The notes beneath the pieces were generated by a model. The model was not told the origin of the DNA, ran no database searches, and saw only the letters and a list, made by a program, of their open reading frames with translations. The position numbers and the translations under genes are program-made. A stretch of DNA of 33,504 nucleotides from DASQVO01 sp035640715 (GTDB lineage Bacteria; Actinomycetota; Actinomycetes; Streptosporangiales; Streptosporangiaceae). This document shows, piece after piece, positions 15,343 through 24,060 of this stretch (the first letter of the stretch is position 1; each line of letters opens with the position of its first letter). The stretch spans positions 1-33,504 of the forward strand of contig DASQVO010000252.1 in the NCBI GenBank assembly GCA_035640715.1, written 5' to 3'.

Positions 15343-16652
15343 CGGCCGTGGACCATGGTGTCGTCAAGCGCCTTCGCGGAGAGGTCGGGGACCGGCTCGC
15401 CGAGCAGCGCCGCCTGGACGCGGCGGCGGGCATCCCGCCGATGTCCGGTGAGGACGAGCGGCAGTTCGCCCGGGCGCTCATCTCGCAGGTGCTCGAAGAA
15501 TTCGCCCGCGGTGAGATCACGGCGGGCCGCCCGCCCCTCAGCGCGCAGGAGGAAGAGGAACTCGCCGAGGCCATCCACGCGGCCCTGTTCGGCGTCGGCC
15601 GGCTCCAGCCGCTGCTGGAAGACCAGCAGATAGAGAACATCGACATCAACGGGTGCGACCGGGTGTTCATCGGCTATGCGGACGGCCGCGAGGTAATGGG
15701 TGAACCGGTGGCCGAGAGCGACGAGGAACTGGTCGAGCTGATCCAGGTTCTCGCCGCCTACTCGGGCCTGTCCAGCCGCCCGTTCGACACCGCCAATCCC
15801 CAGCTGGACCTGCGTCTCCCGGACGGTTCCCGGTTGTCCGCGGTCATGGACGTGACGCTCCGGCCGGCGATCTCGATCCGGCGTTCCCGGATGGGCAAGG
15901 TGTTCCTGGCCGACCTGGTGGGCAACGGCACGATGAGCCCGGAGGTCGGCTCGTTCCTCGCCGCGGCGGTCGGCGCCCGCAAGAACATCATGATCGCCGG
16001 GGCCACCAACGCCGGCAAGACGACGCTGCTGCGCGCGCTGGCGAACCAGATCCCGGCCGACGAGCGGCTCATCACCGTCGAGCGGGCCCTGGAGCTCGGC
16101 TTGGACCACTTTCCCGAGCTGCACCCCAACGTGGTCGCGTTCGAGGAGCGGCTGCCCAACATGGAGGGCCAGGGGGCGATCAGCATGGCGGATCTGGTCC
16201 GCCGCTCGCTGCGCATGAACCCCAGCCGGGTGATCGTCGGCGAGGTGCTCGGCGACGAGATCGTCACCATGCTCAACGCCATGACGCAGGGCAATGACGG
16301 CTCGCTATCGACGATCCACGCCAATTCGTCGCTCGAGGTCTTCAACCGTATCTCGACCTACGCCATTCAGGCACAGGAGCGGCTCCCGGTCGAGGCGACC
16401 CACATGCTCATCGCCGGCGCGATCGACTTCGTCGTCTTCATCCAGAAGCGGAACGAGTACACCCGCGGCGGCCGGCTGCGCCGGTTCGTGAACAGCATCC
16501 GGGAGGTGACGGGGGTGGACGGCCGGGTGCTGTCCAGCGAGGTGTTCGCGCCCGGCCCGGACGGCCGGGCCGTGCGGCATGCCCCGATCTCCTGCGTGGA
16601 CGAGCTGATGCACTACGGCTACGACCCGGCGGCGACCGGGGGATGGGCATGA
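15339..16652 (+). CDS. tadA: Tad pilus secretion ATPase TadA/CpaF
   Basis: This 437-residue type II/IV secretion ATPase powers assembly of Flp pili. The N-terminal domain (about 1-150) carries the CpaF motif IENIDINGCDRVFI. The core has Walker A GATNAGKTT (about 221-229), an Asp box ERALELGLD, the Walker B segment RVIVGEVLGDE and the His box STIHANSS. GTG 15339 overlaps the tadZ stop by 4 nt with AGGGG just upstream. Its own stop overlaps the next ATG. It is the best conserved gene of the operon. Confidence 0.95.
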   Translation: MTAVDHGVVKRLRGEVGDRLAEQRRLDAAAGIPPMSGEDERQFARALISQVLEEFARGEITAGRPPLSAQEEEELAEAIHAALFGVGRLQPLLEDQQIENIDINGCDRVFIGYADGREVMGEPVAESDEELVELIQVLAAYSGLSSRPFDTANPQLDLRLPDGSRLSAVMDVTLRPAISIRRSRMGKVFLADLVGNGTMSPEVGSFLAAAVGARKNIMIAGATNAGKTTLLRALANQIPADERLITVERALELGLDHFPELHPNVVAFEERLPNMEGQGAISMADLVRRSLRMNPSRVIVGEVLGDEIVTMLNAMTQGNDGSLSTIHANSSLEVFNRISTYAIQAQERLPVEATHMLIAGAIDFVVFIQKRNEYTRGGRLRRFVNSIREVTGVDGRVLSSEVFAPGPDGRAVRHAPISCVDELMHYGYDPAATGGWA

Positions 16653-17566
16653 GTTACTCCTTGGCGTTCCCGCTGCTCGGCCTCCTGCTCGGCGGGATGA
16701 TCGGGGGCGGCGTCTTCCTGCTGGTCATGGCCATCCGCGGGATGCCCGCCAAGCCGAAGAGCGCCCGGGCACGGAAGCTGGAGCAGGCGCTGCGCGACGT
16801 CGTGGGCGCGCGCGGGGCGGTCGCGCTGATCCTGGGGGTCCTCACCCTCCTCGCGACGCGGTGGGTGGTCGCCGGGGCCGGCATCGCGCTGCTCGCATTG
16901 GGCTGGCGCTCGCTGGGCGGCGCGACGTCTGAGCGCCGGGCCATGGCCCGGCTCGAGGGCCTCGCCTCGTGGACCGAGTCGCTGCGGGACACCATCGCGG
17001 GCGCGGTCGGCCTCGAGCAGGCGATCCCGGCCTCGCTGCGGGCCGCCGCGCCGTCGCTGCGTGAACCGCTGGCGCGCCTGGTGGACCGGCTGCACACCCG
17101 GATGCCGATGCCGGACGCGCTCCGCCGGTTCGCGGACGACCTGGACGATCCCGGCGCCGACCTGATCATCGCGGCGCTCATCATCAACGCCCGGCTCCGC
17201 GGGCCCGGCCTGCGTGACCTGCTCGGCGGCCTGTCCGGTTCGGTCCGCGAGGAGCTGGACATGCGCCGGAAGATCAACGCCGACCGCCGGTCCACCCGCC
17301 GCAGCGTGCAGATCGTCGTGCTGGTCGCGGTCGCCGTCGCGCTGCTGCTCGCCGTGTTCAATCACAGCTACGTGCGGGTCTACGATGGCCCCCTCGGGCA
17401 GAGCGTGCTCCTGGTGGTGGGCGCCTTCTATGCGGCGGGGTTCTTCTGGCTGCGTAGGCTCGCCCACTTCGACGCGCCGGAGCGGCTGCTCGCCGAGCCG
17501 GCCCCGGCCGGGGTGCCCGCCGAGGCGCCGGAGACGGTCGCGGCCTGGCGGGGAGGCGCGGCATGA
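16649..17566 (+). CDS. tadB: Tad pilus inner-membrane platform protein TadB
   Basis: This 305-residue protein starts at ATG 16649 in an ATGA overlap with tadA; an ATG 6 bases earlier is also possible. It has an N-terminal hydrophobic helix (about 5-30), a second at about 55-85, a T2SSF-type cytoplasmic helical domain (about 100-210) and two C-terminal helices (about 225-270). TadB and TadC form the membrane platform on which TadA acts. Its stop overlaps the tadC start (ATGA). Confidence 0.85.
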   Translation: MSYSLAFPLLGLLLGGMIGGGVFLLVMAIRGMPAKPKSARARKLEQALRDVVGARGAVALILGVLTLLATRWVVAGAGIALLALGWRSLGGATSERRAMARLEGLASWTESLRDTIAGAVGLEQAIPASLRAAAPSLREPLARLVDRLHTRMPMPDALRRFADDLDDPGADLIIAALIINARLRGPGLRDLLGGLSGSVREELDMRRKINADRRSTRRSVQIVVLVAVAVALLLAVFNHSYVRVYDGPLGQSVLLVVGAFYAAGFFWLRRLAHFDAPERLLAEPAPAGVPAEAPETVAAWRGGAA

Positions 17567-18474
17567 CGGCCGGGATCATCGTCGGCGCGATCATCGGGGC
17601 CGGGATCTTCCTGCTCGTGATCGCCCTGATACCGCGCAAGGTCAGCCTCGCCCGGCAGCTGGCCGCCTTCGACGCCCGGCCGTCTGCCGCTGTCCCCGGC
17701 CGCCGGATGCGCACCGAGAAGGAAAGCGAGGTCACCCGGCGGCTGGGCCTGGGGCTGGCCGCGTTCTGCAAGGAACAGGGCTGGGAGTTCCCGGCGCTGC
17801 GGAACGACCTGGCCCTGGCCGACAAGTCCTTCGAGAGCTTCCTCGCCACCAGTGTGCTGCTCGCCGTCTTCGGCTTCCTGATCGGGCCGATCCTGCTGCT
17901 GCTCATGACGGTGATCGGGATGCACGTTACGATCATCATCCCGATCTGGCTGGGGCTCGTGCTGGCGGTGATCTTCGCCGTGCTGCCCTATATCGAGGTG
18001 AAGCAGAAGGCCGCCCAGCGGCGGAAGGACTTCCGGCACGCGGTCGGGGCCTTCCTGGACCTGGTCGGGATGAATCTGGCCGGCGGCCGGGGCGTGCCCG
18101 AGGCGCTGATGGCCGCCAGCGAGATCGGCGGCGGCTGGTCCATGATGCGCATCAGGGAGGCCCTCGGTAACGCCAGGATCACCGGGCAGACCCCGTGGCA
18201 GGCCCTCGGCGCGCTGGCCGAGGAGATCCGCGTGGACGAACTGCGTGACCTCGCCGCGGCGCTCAGCCTGGTCGCCGAGGACGGGGCCAAGGTGCGGGAG
18301 TCCCTGACGGCCCGCGCGGTCAGCCTGCGCCGCCGCGAGCTGGCCGACCTGGAGGGCCAGGCGGGTGAGCGATCACAATCGATGCTGGTCGCCCAGATGT
18401 TCCTGGTCGCGGGTTTTCTGATCTTTCTCGTCTTCCCTGTCGTAGGAGTGCTGCTCGGTGTCCAAGGACATTAG
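17563..18474 (+). CDS. tadC: Tad pilus inner-membrane platform protein TadC
   Basis: This 303-residue protein starts at ATG 17563 with GGGAGG upstream and a 4-nt overlap with tadB. It has an N-terminal helix (about 3-24), a pair of membrane helices (about 102-145), the T2SSF-type domain (about 155-265, with AVGAFLDLVGMNLAGGRG typical of TadC) and a last helix (about 275-298). It pairs with TadB. It ends 37 bases before the pilin start. Confidence 0.85.
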   Translation: MTAGIIVGAIIGAGIFLLVIALIPRKVSLARQLAAFDARPSAAVPGRRMRTEKESEVTRRLGLGLAAFCKEQGWEFPALRNDLALADKSFESFLATSVLLAVFGFLIGPILLLLMTVIGMHVTIIIPIWLGLVLAVIFAVLPYIEVKQKAAQRRKDFRHAVGAFLDLVGMNLAGGRGVPEALMAASEIGGGWSMMRIREALGNARITGQTPWQALGALAEEIRVDELRDLAAALSLVAEDGAKVRESLTARAVSLRRRELADLEGQAGERSQSMLVAQMFLVAGFLIFLVFPVVGVLLGVQGH

Positions 18475-18511
18475 TGAGTTCTCTGCCGCATTGCAGATTC
18501 GGGAGTTAGCT

Positions 18512-18724
18512 ATGTACCACTTCAGCACCGCATTGCACACATACCTGAGAGCATTCCTCAGCGCGCGGAGAACCAAGTTGGCTGAGGCACGCCAGAACGG
18601 GGATAGGGGTGCCTCCGCGGTGGAGCTGGCCATTATCACGGCGGTCATCCTGGGCATCGCCGTGGCGCTGCTGGCCGTGATCAAGACCTTCGTGTCGTCC
18701 GAGAGCAGCCGGATTCACGGCTGA
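18512..18724 (+). CDS. Flp-type pilin subunit
   Basis: This 71-residue protein starts at ATG 18512 with GGGAG 7 bases upstream; a GTG at 18458 inside tadC is less likely. A basic leader ends in RQNGDRGASAVELAIITAVI, the prepilin-like signal with the conserved Glu five residues after the Gly, followed by one long hydrophobic helix. Size and place right after tadC mark it as the major Flp pilin. No prepilin peptidase is present in the window, so processing would need a distant enzyme. Confidence 0.85.
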   Translation: MYHFSTALHTYLRAFLSARRTKLAEARQNGDRGASAVELAIITAVILGIAVALLAVIKTFVSSESSRIHG

Positions 18725-18748
18725 CCACTCCATTGGGGAACTCAGGAC

Positions 18749-19201
18749 ATGCGTCGACAATCCCGGCTCTGGCCGCGCCTGCGGCGGGACGACCGCGGCG
18801 CCAGTGTGGTGGAGCTGGCTGTCCTGGCGCCGGGTTTCCTCATGGTGATTATGCTGATCGTCCAGTTCGGCCTGTGGTTCAACGCCCGGCAGGCGGCGCT
18901 GGCGGCTGCCCAGGCCGGAGCGCAGAAGGCACGCGAGTATGCGGTGCTGTCTCCCGGCAGCTGGCAGGCGATTGCGGAGCAGGCGTCGGTGAAGTACTAC
19001 GACGACCTCAACACAAGCCTGCTCAGCAGCCTCAGCGCCAACGCCCACGGCAGCCCGGCGAATCAGGTGTATGTCACCGTCTCCGGGCCGATGGGTTATT
19101 CCGTCTTCAACCTCTTTGGCATCAAGTGGACGATCACGGAGACGGCCGGCGGCCCGGTCGAGTGCTTCCGCCCGGCGGCCCTGCCCGGGACCTGCGGATG
19201 A
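18749..19201 (+). CDS. TadE-like pseudopilin 1
   Basis: This 150-residue protein starts at ATG 18749, 24 bases after the pilin. The basic N-terminus leads to DRGASVVELAVLAPGFLMV, the TadE signature, and one hydrophobic helix (about 23-44), followed by an extracytoplasmic domain with two Cys near the end. TadE/TadF proteins are minor pilins processed like Flp and needed for pilus assembly. Its stop overlaps the next start. Confidence 0.85.
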   Translation: MRRQSRLWPRLRRDDRGASVVELAVLAPGFLMVIMLIVQFGLWFNARQAALAAAQAGAQKAREYAVLSPGSWQAIAEQASVKYYDDLNTSLLSSLSANAHGSPANQVYVTVSGPMGYSVFNLFGIKWTITETAGGPVECFRPAALPGTCG

Positions 19202-19728
19202 TGACGCGCGCGGGCGAATCGGCGCCGGCCCGGCCGGCCGGCACGGGCACGGCCAGCCCGTGGCGACCGCCCCGGCGGGACCTGCGGGCAAGGTGCGGTG
19301 ACCGGGGGTCCATGTCGGTCGAGCTGGTGGTCATCGCCCCCGCCCTGGTCCTCCTGTTGCTGCTGGTCGGCGCGGGCGGCCGGTGGGTCGAGTCGCACGG
19401 CGCCATCGATGGCGCCGCGCGGGACGCCGCCCGGGCCGCTTCCATCGCGCGGACGCCGGGTGACGCCGTGACGCTTGCGCAGCAGGCCGCCGACGCCGAC
19501 CTGACCAGCTCCGGCTGGTGTGACGCGGGCACCACGAACGTGGGGGTCACTGGCTTCCCCGCGGGTACCCAGACCGTCCCGGGCGTCCTCGACGTGACGG
19601 TCACGGTGACCTGCAGCGTGAACATGAGCCCGTTCACCGCCCTCGGCTTCAGCGCGGCGTCGCCGGTGACCGGCACGGCTGTCGCCCCGCTCGATCCCTA
19701 CATGTGCCGGAGCGCGAATTGCGGATGA
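19198..19728 (+). CDS. TadE-like pseudopilin 2
   Basis: This 176-residue protein starts at ATG 19198, overlapping the preceding stop; a second ATG follows at once. After about 37 basic, Pro-rich residues it has CGDRGSMSVELVVIAPALVL, the TadE signature, and one helix. An outer domain follows with three Cys in the last third and two more near the C-terminus, which could form disulfides. It is a second minor pilin of the set. Its stop overlaps the next ATG (ATGA). Confidence 0.85.
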   Translation: MMTRAGESAPARPAGTGTASPWRPPRRDLRARCGDRGSMSVELVVIAPALVLLLLLVGAGGRWVESHGAIDGAARDAARAASIARTPGDAVTLAQQAADADLTSSGWCDAGTTNVGVTGFPAGTQTVPGVLDVTVTVTCSVNMSPFTALGFSAASPVTGTAVAPLDPYMCRSANCG

Positions 19729-20204
19729 GATTCGCGAGAGCCCGCCCCGGAAACGCCGCCACGTCCGGCGACCGCGGGTCGGTCGCCGTGTTCACCGTGG
19801 TCTTCGCCGTGGCCGTCGTCTTCCTGACCGCCCTCATCGTCGACGGCGGCAACGCGATGAACGCGCGGGAGCGGGCCGCCGATATCGCCGGCCAGGCCGC
19901 GCGGGCCGCGGCCGACGATATCAAACCGGCCAGCCTGCGCTCCGGGACGGTCAGCATCGACTGGGCGACCGCCTGCGGAGACGCCGATCAGGTCGTGCAG
20001 AAGTATGGTGCAGGCCTGTCCGGCACCACAGTGACGATGACCTCGTGCCAGCAATACGGGCCGGCCGGGGTGCAGGTCTCGGTGCAGGTGGTCACGAAAC
20101 CATTGATCGGAGGGGGCATTCTCGGCACCTTCACCGAGTCCGCCCCGGGGACCGCCACGTCCGAATGCGGGAACGCAAACGCAGTTCAACAAGGAGTGTG
20201 CTGA
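19725..20204 (+). CDS. TadG-like pilus-associated protein
   Basis: This 159-residue protein starts at ATG 19725 in an ATGA overlap. It has DRGSVAVFTVVFAVAVVFLTALIVDGG, with one helix near residues 20-42. This is the TadG-type N-terminus, ending in VDGGNAM and lacking the pilin Glu. The rest is a small outer domain with Cys residues. TadG-like proteins help anchor or assemble the pilus. Its stop overlaps the next start by 1 nt. Confidence 0.75.
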   Translation: MRFARARPGNAATSGDRGSVAVFTVVFAVAVVFLTALIVDGGNAMNARERAADIAGQAARAAADDIKPASLRSGTVSIDWATACGDADQVVQKYGAGLSGTTVTMTSCQQYGPAGVQVSVQVVTKPLIGGGILGTFTESAPGTATSECGNANAVQQGVC

Positions 20205-23071
20205 TGGCGCCGCCGATTCCGGGATTGAGGAAACCCGTGCAGGTGCCGGCCCGCACGCCCGGCGACGTGCTGGCCGGGGTCCTCGCGATCGCGGCACTCG
20301 CCGCACTGCTCATCGGCGTGCCGATCGCGCTGGTCACCGTCGTCGGGCTGCCATTCCCGCACACGGCGCCCGGGCTGTCCGCGCTGACCCACCAGCTCGA
20401 CATCTCCACGATCCTGAAGGTGCTCTCAGTCGTCATCTGGCTGGCGTGGCTGCAGCTCGTGTGGTGCGTGATCGTCGAGATCAAGGCGGCGGTCCGCAAC
20501 GTCGGGGTGCCGTCACAGGTGCCGCTGGCCGGGCCGACGCAGTCGGCGGCGCACCGGCTCGTGACCGCCGCGTTGCTGCTGTTCACCGCCAGCGCGGCAT
20601 TGTCGCCCGCGTTCGCGCATGCCGGGACGCCGCGGGCCCAGCACTCGATCTCGGCCGCCCCGAGTACCCGGGGCGCGGTGCGCCAGGGCGCTCAGACGGC
20701 TCCGCCCGAGCAGGTGGCCCAGCCGTCCATCGCGCAGGCGCCGGGCGCCGAGAAGGTCTACGTCGTCAAGCCGCCGGCCGGGCGCTATCACGAGAGCTTG
20801 TGGGAGATCGCGGAGAATCATCTCGGCGACGGCCGCCGTTACAAAGAGATCTTCGAGCTGAACAAGGACCATGTGCAGCCGGACGGCTCGAAGCTGACCA
20901 TCGCCAGCCTCATCCGGCCGGGCTGGATCCTGCGGATGCCACGCGACGCCTACGGCCCCGGCATCGAGGTCGTGACGCAGCCGGCCGCCGCAGGCGGAAA
21001 CGCCGCGGGCCCGGGCGCCGCGGTCAACCACGCCCCGGCCGCGCAGCAGGGCGGCGCGGTCGGCGGCACCGGCGCGGGAACCACGGGTATCACGGGAACC
21101 ACCGGAGGCGGCGAAACCACCGGAGCCGGCACGGCGGGCATCTCTGTCCGTCCCGGGGACGGGACCCTCGCCGCGCCGGACCAGCCGGCCCCGTCCACGC
21201 CGCAGTTCCCCTACGAGCTTTCCGCGGCCTCGCTGCTCGCGGCCGGCGTACTTGCCGCGCTCGGGCGGCGGCGGCGTGAGCAGCTGTGGCGGCGGGCGTT
21301 CGGCCAGCGGATCGCGGCGCCCGAGGGCGAGGCCGCGGTCGCCGAGAGCGCGATGCGGATCGGGGCGGACGAGCCGTCGGTCCGGCTGCTGGACACCGGG
21401 CTGCGCTACCTGTCGCGGGCGCTGGCGGCCGAGGGCAAGGCGCTGCCCACCGTGTTCGCCGCGCACATCGGGCAGGACAACCTGGACCTGTGGGTCGCTC
21501 CGGCCGACCCCAGCCCGCCGCCGCCATGGACGGCCGCCGACGACGGGCAGGTATGGCGGCTGCCGCTCGCCGCCGTTGCCCGGCTTGAGCTGGATTCCGC
21601 CAGCGGCGTGCTCGCGCCCTACCCGGGGCTCGTGTCGATCGGCACGAACGAGACCGGGCGAATCCTTGTCGACCTCGAAGTCGCGCACGGGCTGATCGCG
21701 GTGCGCGGGCCGCACCGGCCGGTGCAGGCGGCGCTGGCCGCGCTCGCCGTCGAACTCGCGACGAACCGCTGGTCGGACCGGATGCGGATCACGCTCGTCG
21801 GGTTCGGCGAGGAGCTGGTGATGCTCGCGCCCGAGCGGGTCACGGCCGTCGCCACCCTCGATGAGGCGCTGCCGGCCATGGAGGCGCGCGCCGCGGAGAT
21901 CGAGCACGCGCTCGCCTCCTCCGGCAGCGACTCCGTGCTCACCGGGCGGTCCCGGACCACCGACGCGGACGCCTGGGCGCCGCACTACCTGATCATGGCG
22001 GTGCCGCCGACCCCGACGCAGCGGGAGCGGCTGCTCACGCTGGCACGGACCAGGCACCGGACCGCCGCGGGCTACGTGGTCGCCGGGGACATCCGGGGGG
22101 CCACCTGGACATGGGAGATCACCGAGGAAGGCCGCTTCAAGGCGGACGTGCTCGGCTTCGACCTGAAGGCGCAGCTGCTCCCGGCCGGCCAGTACGGCGC
22201 CGTGGTGGAGCTGTTCCGCTCGGCCACCGAGGGGGCGAGCGTCCCCCTGACCGACCCGTCGGTGGACGCCGCGCCGGCTGCGCAGCTGGTGCCCGGCTCG
22301 CGGATGCCGGTGGAGATCGGCCTGCTCGGGCCGGTGCAGATCCACGCTCCCGGCCCCATGGAGGCCGAGCGGCGCTCGCTCGCCACGGAACTCGTCGTGT
22401 ACCTGGCCGCGCATCCCGCTGGCGTGCACCCCAACGTGCTGACCGGTGCGATCTGGCCGCGCGGCGTGCAGCCCGAGGTGCGTGATGCGATGCTCGCGCG
22501 GGTGCAGGCGTGGCTCGGGACCGACGACGTGGGCCGCCCCAATCTGACCACCGACGCCGGGGGGCGCCTGCGTCTGGGATCTGGCGTGCGGGTGGACTGG
22601 CTGGTGTTCCGTGCCCTGCTCGCCCAGGCAGGCCACGCGAAGGAGGCCGGCAACGCGGAGGACGAGGCGGCCACCCTGGACCGGGCGCTCGGGCTGGTCC
22701 GCGGCCAGGTGCTCGACGGGCGCGACCCGGGCCGGTACTCGTGGCTGGCCACAGACAGCTTCGAGTACGAGGCAACCGCGCTGGTCGCCGACGCGGCACA
22801 CCGGCTGTCGGCCCTGCGGCTGGTCGCGGGTGACGCCCAGGGCGCGATGGACGCCGCGCGGGCCGGGCTGCGGCTGGCGTTCAACGACGAGATGCTCTGG
22901 CGCGGCCTGCTGCTGGGCGCGGCAGCGACCGGCCAGGAACATGTCCTGCGCGCGGTCGTCGGCGAGGTGTCGGCACGTGCCGCGCTGGATGAGGTGATGC
23001 CGCGAATGGCACCGGAAACCGAGGCGCTCATCGACGAGCTGCTCCCGTCCTGGCGGACCTCGGCCGCCTGA
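20204..23071 (+). CDS. LysM and BTAD-type regulator membrane protein of the Tad operon
   Basis: This 955-residue protein starts at ATG 20204, with AAGGAG 8 bases upstream and the previous stop overlapping. It has three N-terminal membrane helices (about 21-50, 70-93, 118-137) and a LysM domain (about 185-247: SLWEIAENHLGDGRRYKEIFELN ... IRPGWILRMP). A Gly/Thr-rich linker and a fourth helix (about 337-354) follow, ending in RRRREQLWRR. The large C-terminal part ends with a winged-helix-like plus BTAD region (about 700-955). Predicted topology puts LysM in the cell wall and the BTAD part in the cytoplasm. LysM binds peptidoglycan; BTAD belongs to SARP/AfsR-type activators. A wall-sensing one-component regulator of pilus genes is inferred. 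Related LysM-BTAD proteins are known near actinobacterial Tad genes. Confidence 0.8.
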   Translation: MAPPIPGLRKPVQVPARTPGDVLAGVLAIAALAALLIGVPIALVTVVGLPFPHTAPGLSALTHQLDISTILKVLSVVIWLAWLQLVWCVIVEIKAAVRNVGVPSQVPLAGPTQSAAHRLVTAALLLFTASAALSPAFAHAGTPRAQHSISAAPSTRGAVRQGAQTAPPEQVAQPSIAQAPGAEKVYVVKPPAGRYHESLWEIAENHLGDGRRYKEIFELNKDHVQPDGSKLTIASLIRPGWILRMPRDAYGPGIEVVTQPAAAGGNAAGPGAAVNHAPAAQQGGAVGGTGAGTTGITGTTGGGETTGAGTAGISVRPGDGTLAAPDQPAPSTPQFPYELSAASLLAAGVLAALGRRRREQLWRRAFGQRIAAPEGEAAVAESAMRIGADEPSVRLLDTGLRYLSRALAAEGKALPTVFAAHIGQDNLDLWVAPADPSPPPPWTAADDGQVWRLPLAAVARLELDSASGVLAPYPGLVSIGTNETGRILVDLEVAHGLIAVRGPHRPVQAALAALAVELATNRWSDRMRITLVGFGEELVMLAPERVTAVATLDEALPAMEARAAEIEHALASSGSDSVLTGRSRTTDADAWAPHYLIMAVPPTPTQRERLLTLARTRHRTAAGYVVAGDIRGATWTWEITEEGRFKADVLGFDLKAQLLPAGQYGAVVELFRSATEGASVPLTDPSVDAAPAAQLVPGSRMPVEIGLLGPVQIHAPGPMEAERRSLATELVVYLAAHPAGVHPNVLTGAIWPRGVQPEVRDAMLARVQAWLGTDDVGRPNLTTDAGGRLRLGSGVRVDWLVFRALLAQAGHAKEAGNAEDEAATLDRALGLVRGQVLDGRDPGRYSWLATDSFEYEATALVADAAHRLSALRLVAGDAQGAMDAARAGLRLAFNDEMLWRGLLLGAAATGQEHVLRAVVGEVSARAALDEVMPRMAPETEALIDELLPSWRTSAA

Positions 23072-23388
23072 CGTGGCGGCCGCCCGGTGGAGAAGACATT
23101 GGATACCGAACGGATGCGGGTGCGAGTGACCGCCCCGGCGCGGCCGGTGAGCGGGCAGACCGAACTGGGCGCTCCGGCACGCAGTAACGATTCCGGGCAT
23201 GTGGCCGCTGATCAGACAGAGGATCACATAATGCTTCATCTCGGTAACAGCGGCGGCTGCATAGGCGCACGGTTCGGGTACGTTATGCGATGCTTGTCTG
23301 GGAATTGCGACAGGATCTATCAGCATGTGCCCGCAGAGAATAAGGGGAAGCGAGGCTGCGGGAGCCTGGTACGGGTGCCAGTGGAGGC
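23072..23388. other. region between LysM-BTAD gene and lipoprotein gene
   Basis: About 317 bases with no standard gene. The second half holds a possible 53-codon Cys-containing frame (listed). The first half shows no clear terminator; the sequence is less G/C-rich towards the right, as expected of a promoter region. Confidence 0.45.
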
Positions 23389-23392
23389 ATGA
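23231..23392 (+). CDS. possible 53-residue Cys-containing protein coupled to lipoprotein gene
   Basis: ATG 23231 has AGAGGA 7 bases upstream, and its TGA overlaps the lipoprotein ATG (ATGA), which suggests translational coupling. The peptide has four Cys (NSGGCIG, MRCLSGNC, RGCGS), which could bind metal or form disulfides. Third-position G/C content is lower than in neighbouring genes, so it may be chance. No family recognised. Confidence 0.3.
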   Translation: MLHLGNSGGCIGARFGYVMRCLSGNCDRIYQHVPAENKGKRGCGSLVRVPVEA

Positions 23393-24060
23393 TGCGGAAA
23401 GCATGCGTGGGGGCAGCGCTGACATGCGCGGCCCTGTTCGGCGTGGCCGCATGCGGGGGTAGCGGCAGCAGCACTACGGCGACCTTCAAGCCCGAGGGCA
23501 GCCTGCCATCGCAAGCGCCGGCGGCCGCCGCGTCCAGGGCGTCCGGGGCGCCAGGCAGTAACTCGGTCATCATGCCACCGTTCGGCAAGAACGTGCACAT
23601 GGTGATGACGAACTGGCTGCCATCGAATGCCGGCGAGGCCCAGGCGGTGCTCACCGATAAGAATTATGAGCTGGCTTACCTGTACGCCGAGTACACCGGC
23701 GGCGTGAATCAGGACTGGACGGCCTACGTCAGCCCGGCGATGCAGACCGAGGTGCAGCAGGCGCTTTCCCAGCCCGACGTCACCACGGAGTCTTTCACCG
23801 GGACGATCCGCTTCTTCGATATGACGGTATTGCAGGACCCGACGGTCCCCGCCGACCTCGACGTGTCCGCCTGCTTCGACAATGCGCAGTCATCGAACAC
23901 CAGCCTGCACACCGGCAAGGTCATACCCGGCAACCAGCCGGCCGATCAGCATTATTACCGCTATACCGACCAGCTCGCCAAGGACTCCAGCGGCGCATGG
24001 AAAGTGGTCGCCGTTCTTCCCCCCGTTTACTACCCGCGGGCGAAGGAGTGCAAGCCGTGA
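23389..24060 (+). CDS. predicted lipoprotein downstream of Tad operon
   Basis: This 223-residue protein has a basic start, a hydrophobic stretch and the lipobox GVAAC (Cys at about residue 22), followed by a Gly/Ser linker (about 22-60). The export signal indicates attachment to the outer face of the membrane. ATG 23389 or 23392 could be the start; GGAGG lies just upstream. The soluble domain (about 65-220) has a VLTDKNYELAYLYAEYTGG segment and one Cys pair; its WKVVAVLPPVYYP ending resembles a cystatin/NTF2-like strand pattern, which is only a guess. Its stop overlaps the next gene's GTG by 4 nt, so both are made together. Confidence 0.75.
   Translation: MMRKACVGAALTCAALFGVAACGGSGSSTTATFKPEGSLPSQAPAAAASRASGAPGSNSVIMPPFGKNVHMVMTNWLPSNAGEAQAVLTDKNYELAYLYAEYTGGVNQDWTAYVSPAMQTEVQQALSQPDVTTESFTGTIRFFDMTVLQDPTVPADLDVSACFDNAQSSNTSLHTGKVIPGNQPADQHYYRYTDQLAKDSSGAWKVVAVLPPVYYPRAKECKP

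Noticed and set aside
20513..23452. 979-residue minus-strand frame
   Set aside because: Antisense to the LysM-BTAD gene; His/Arg/Gly-rich with no recognisable domain.
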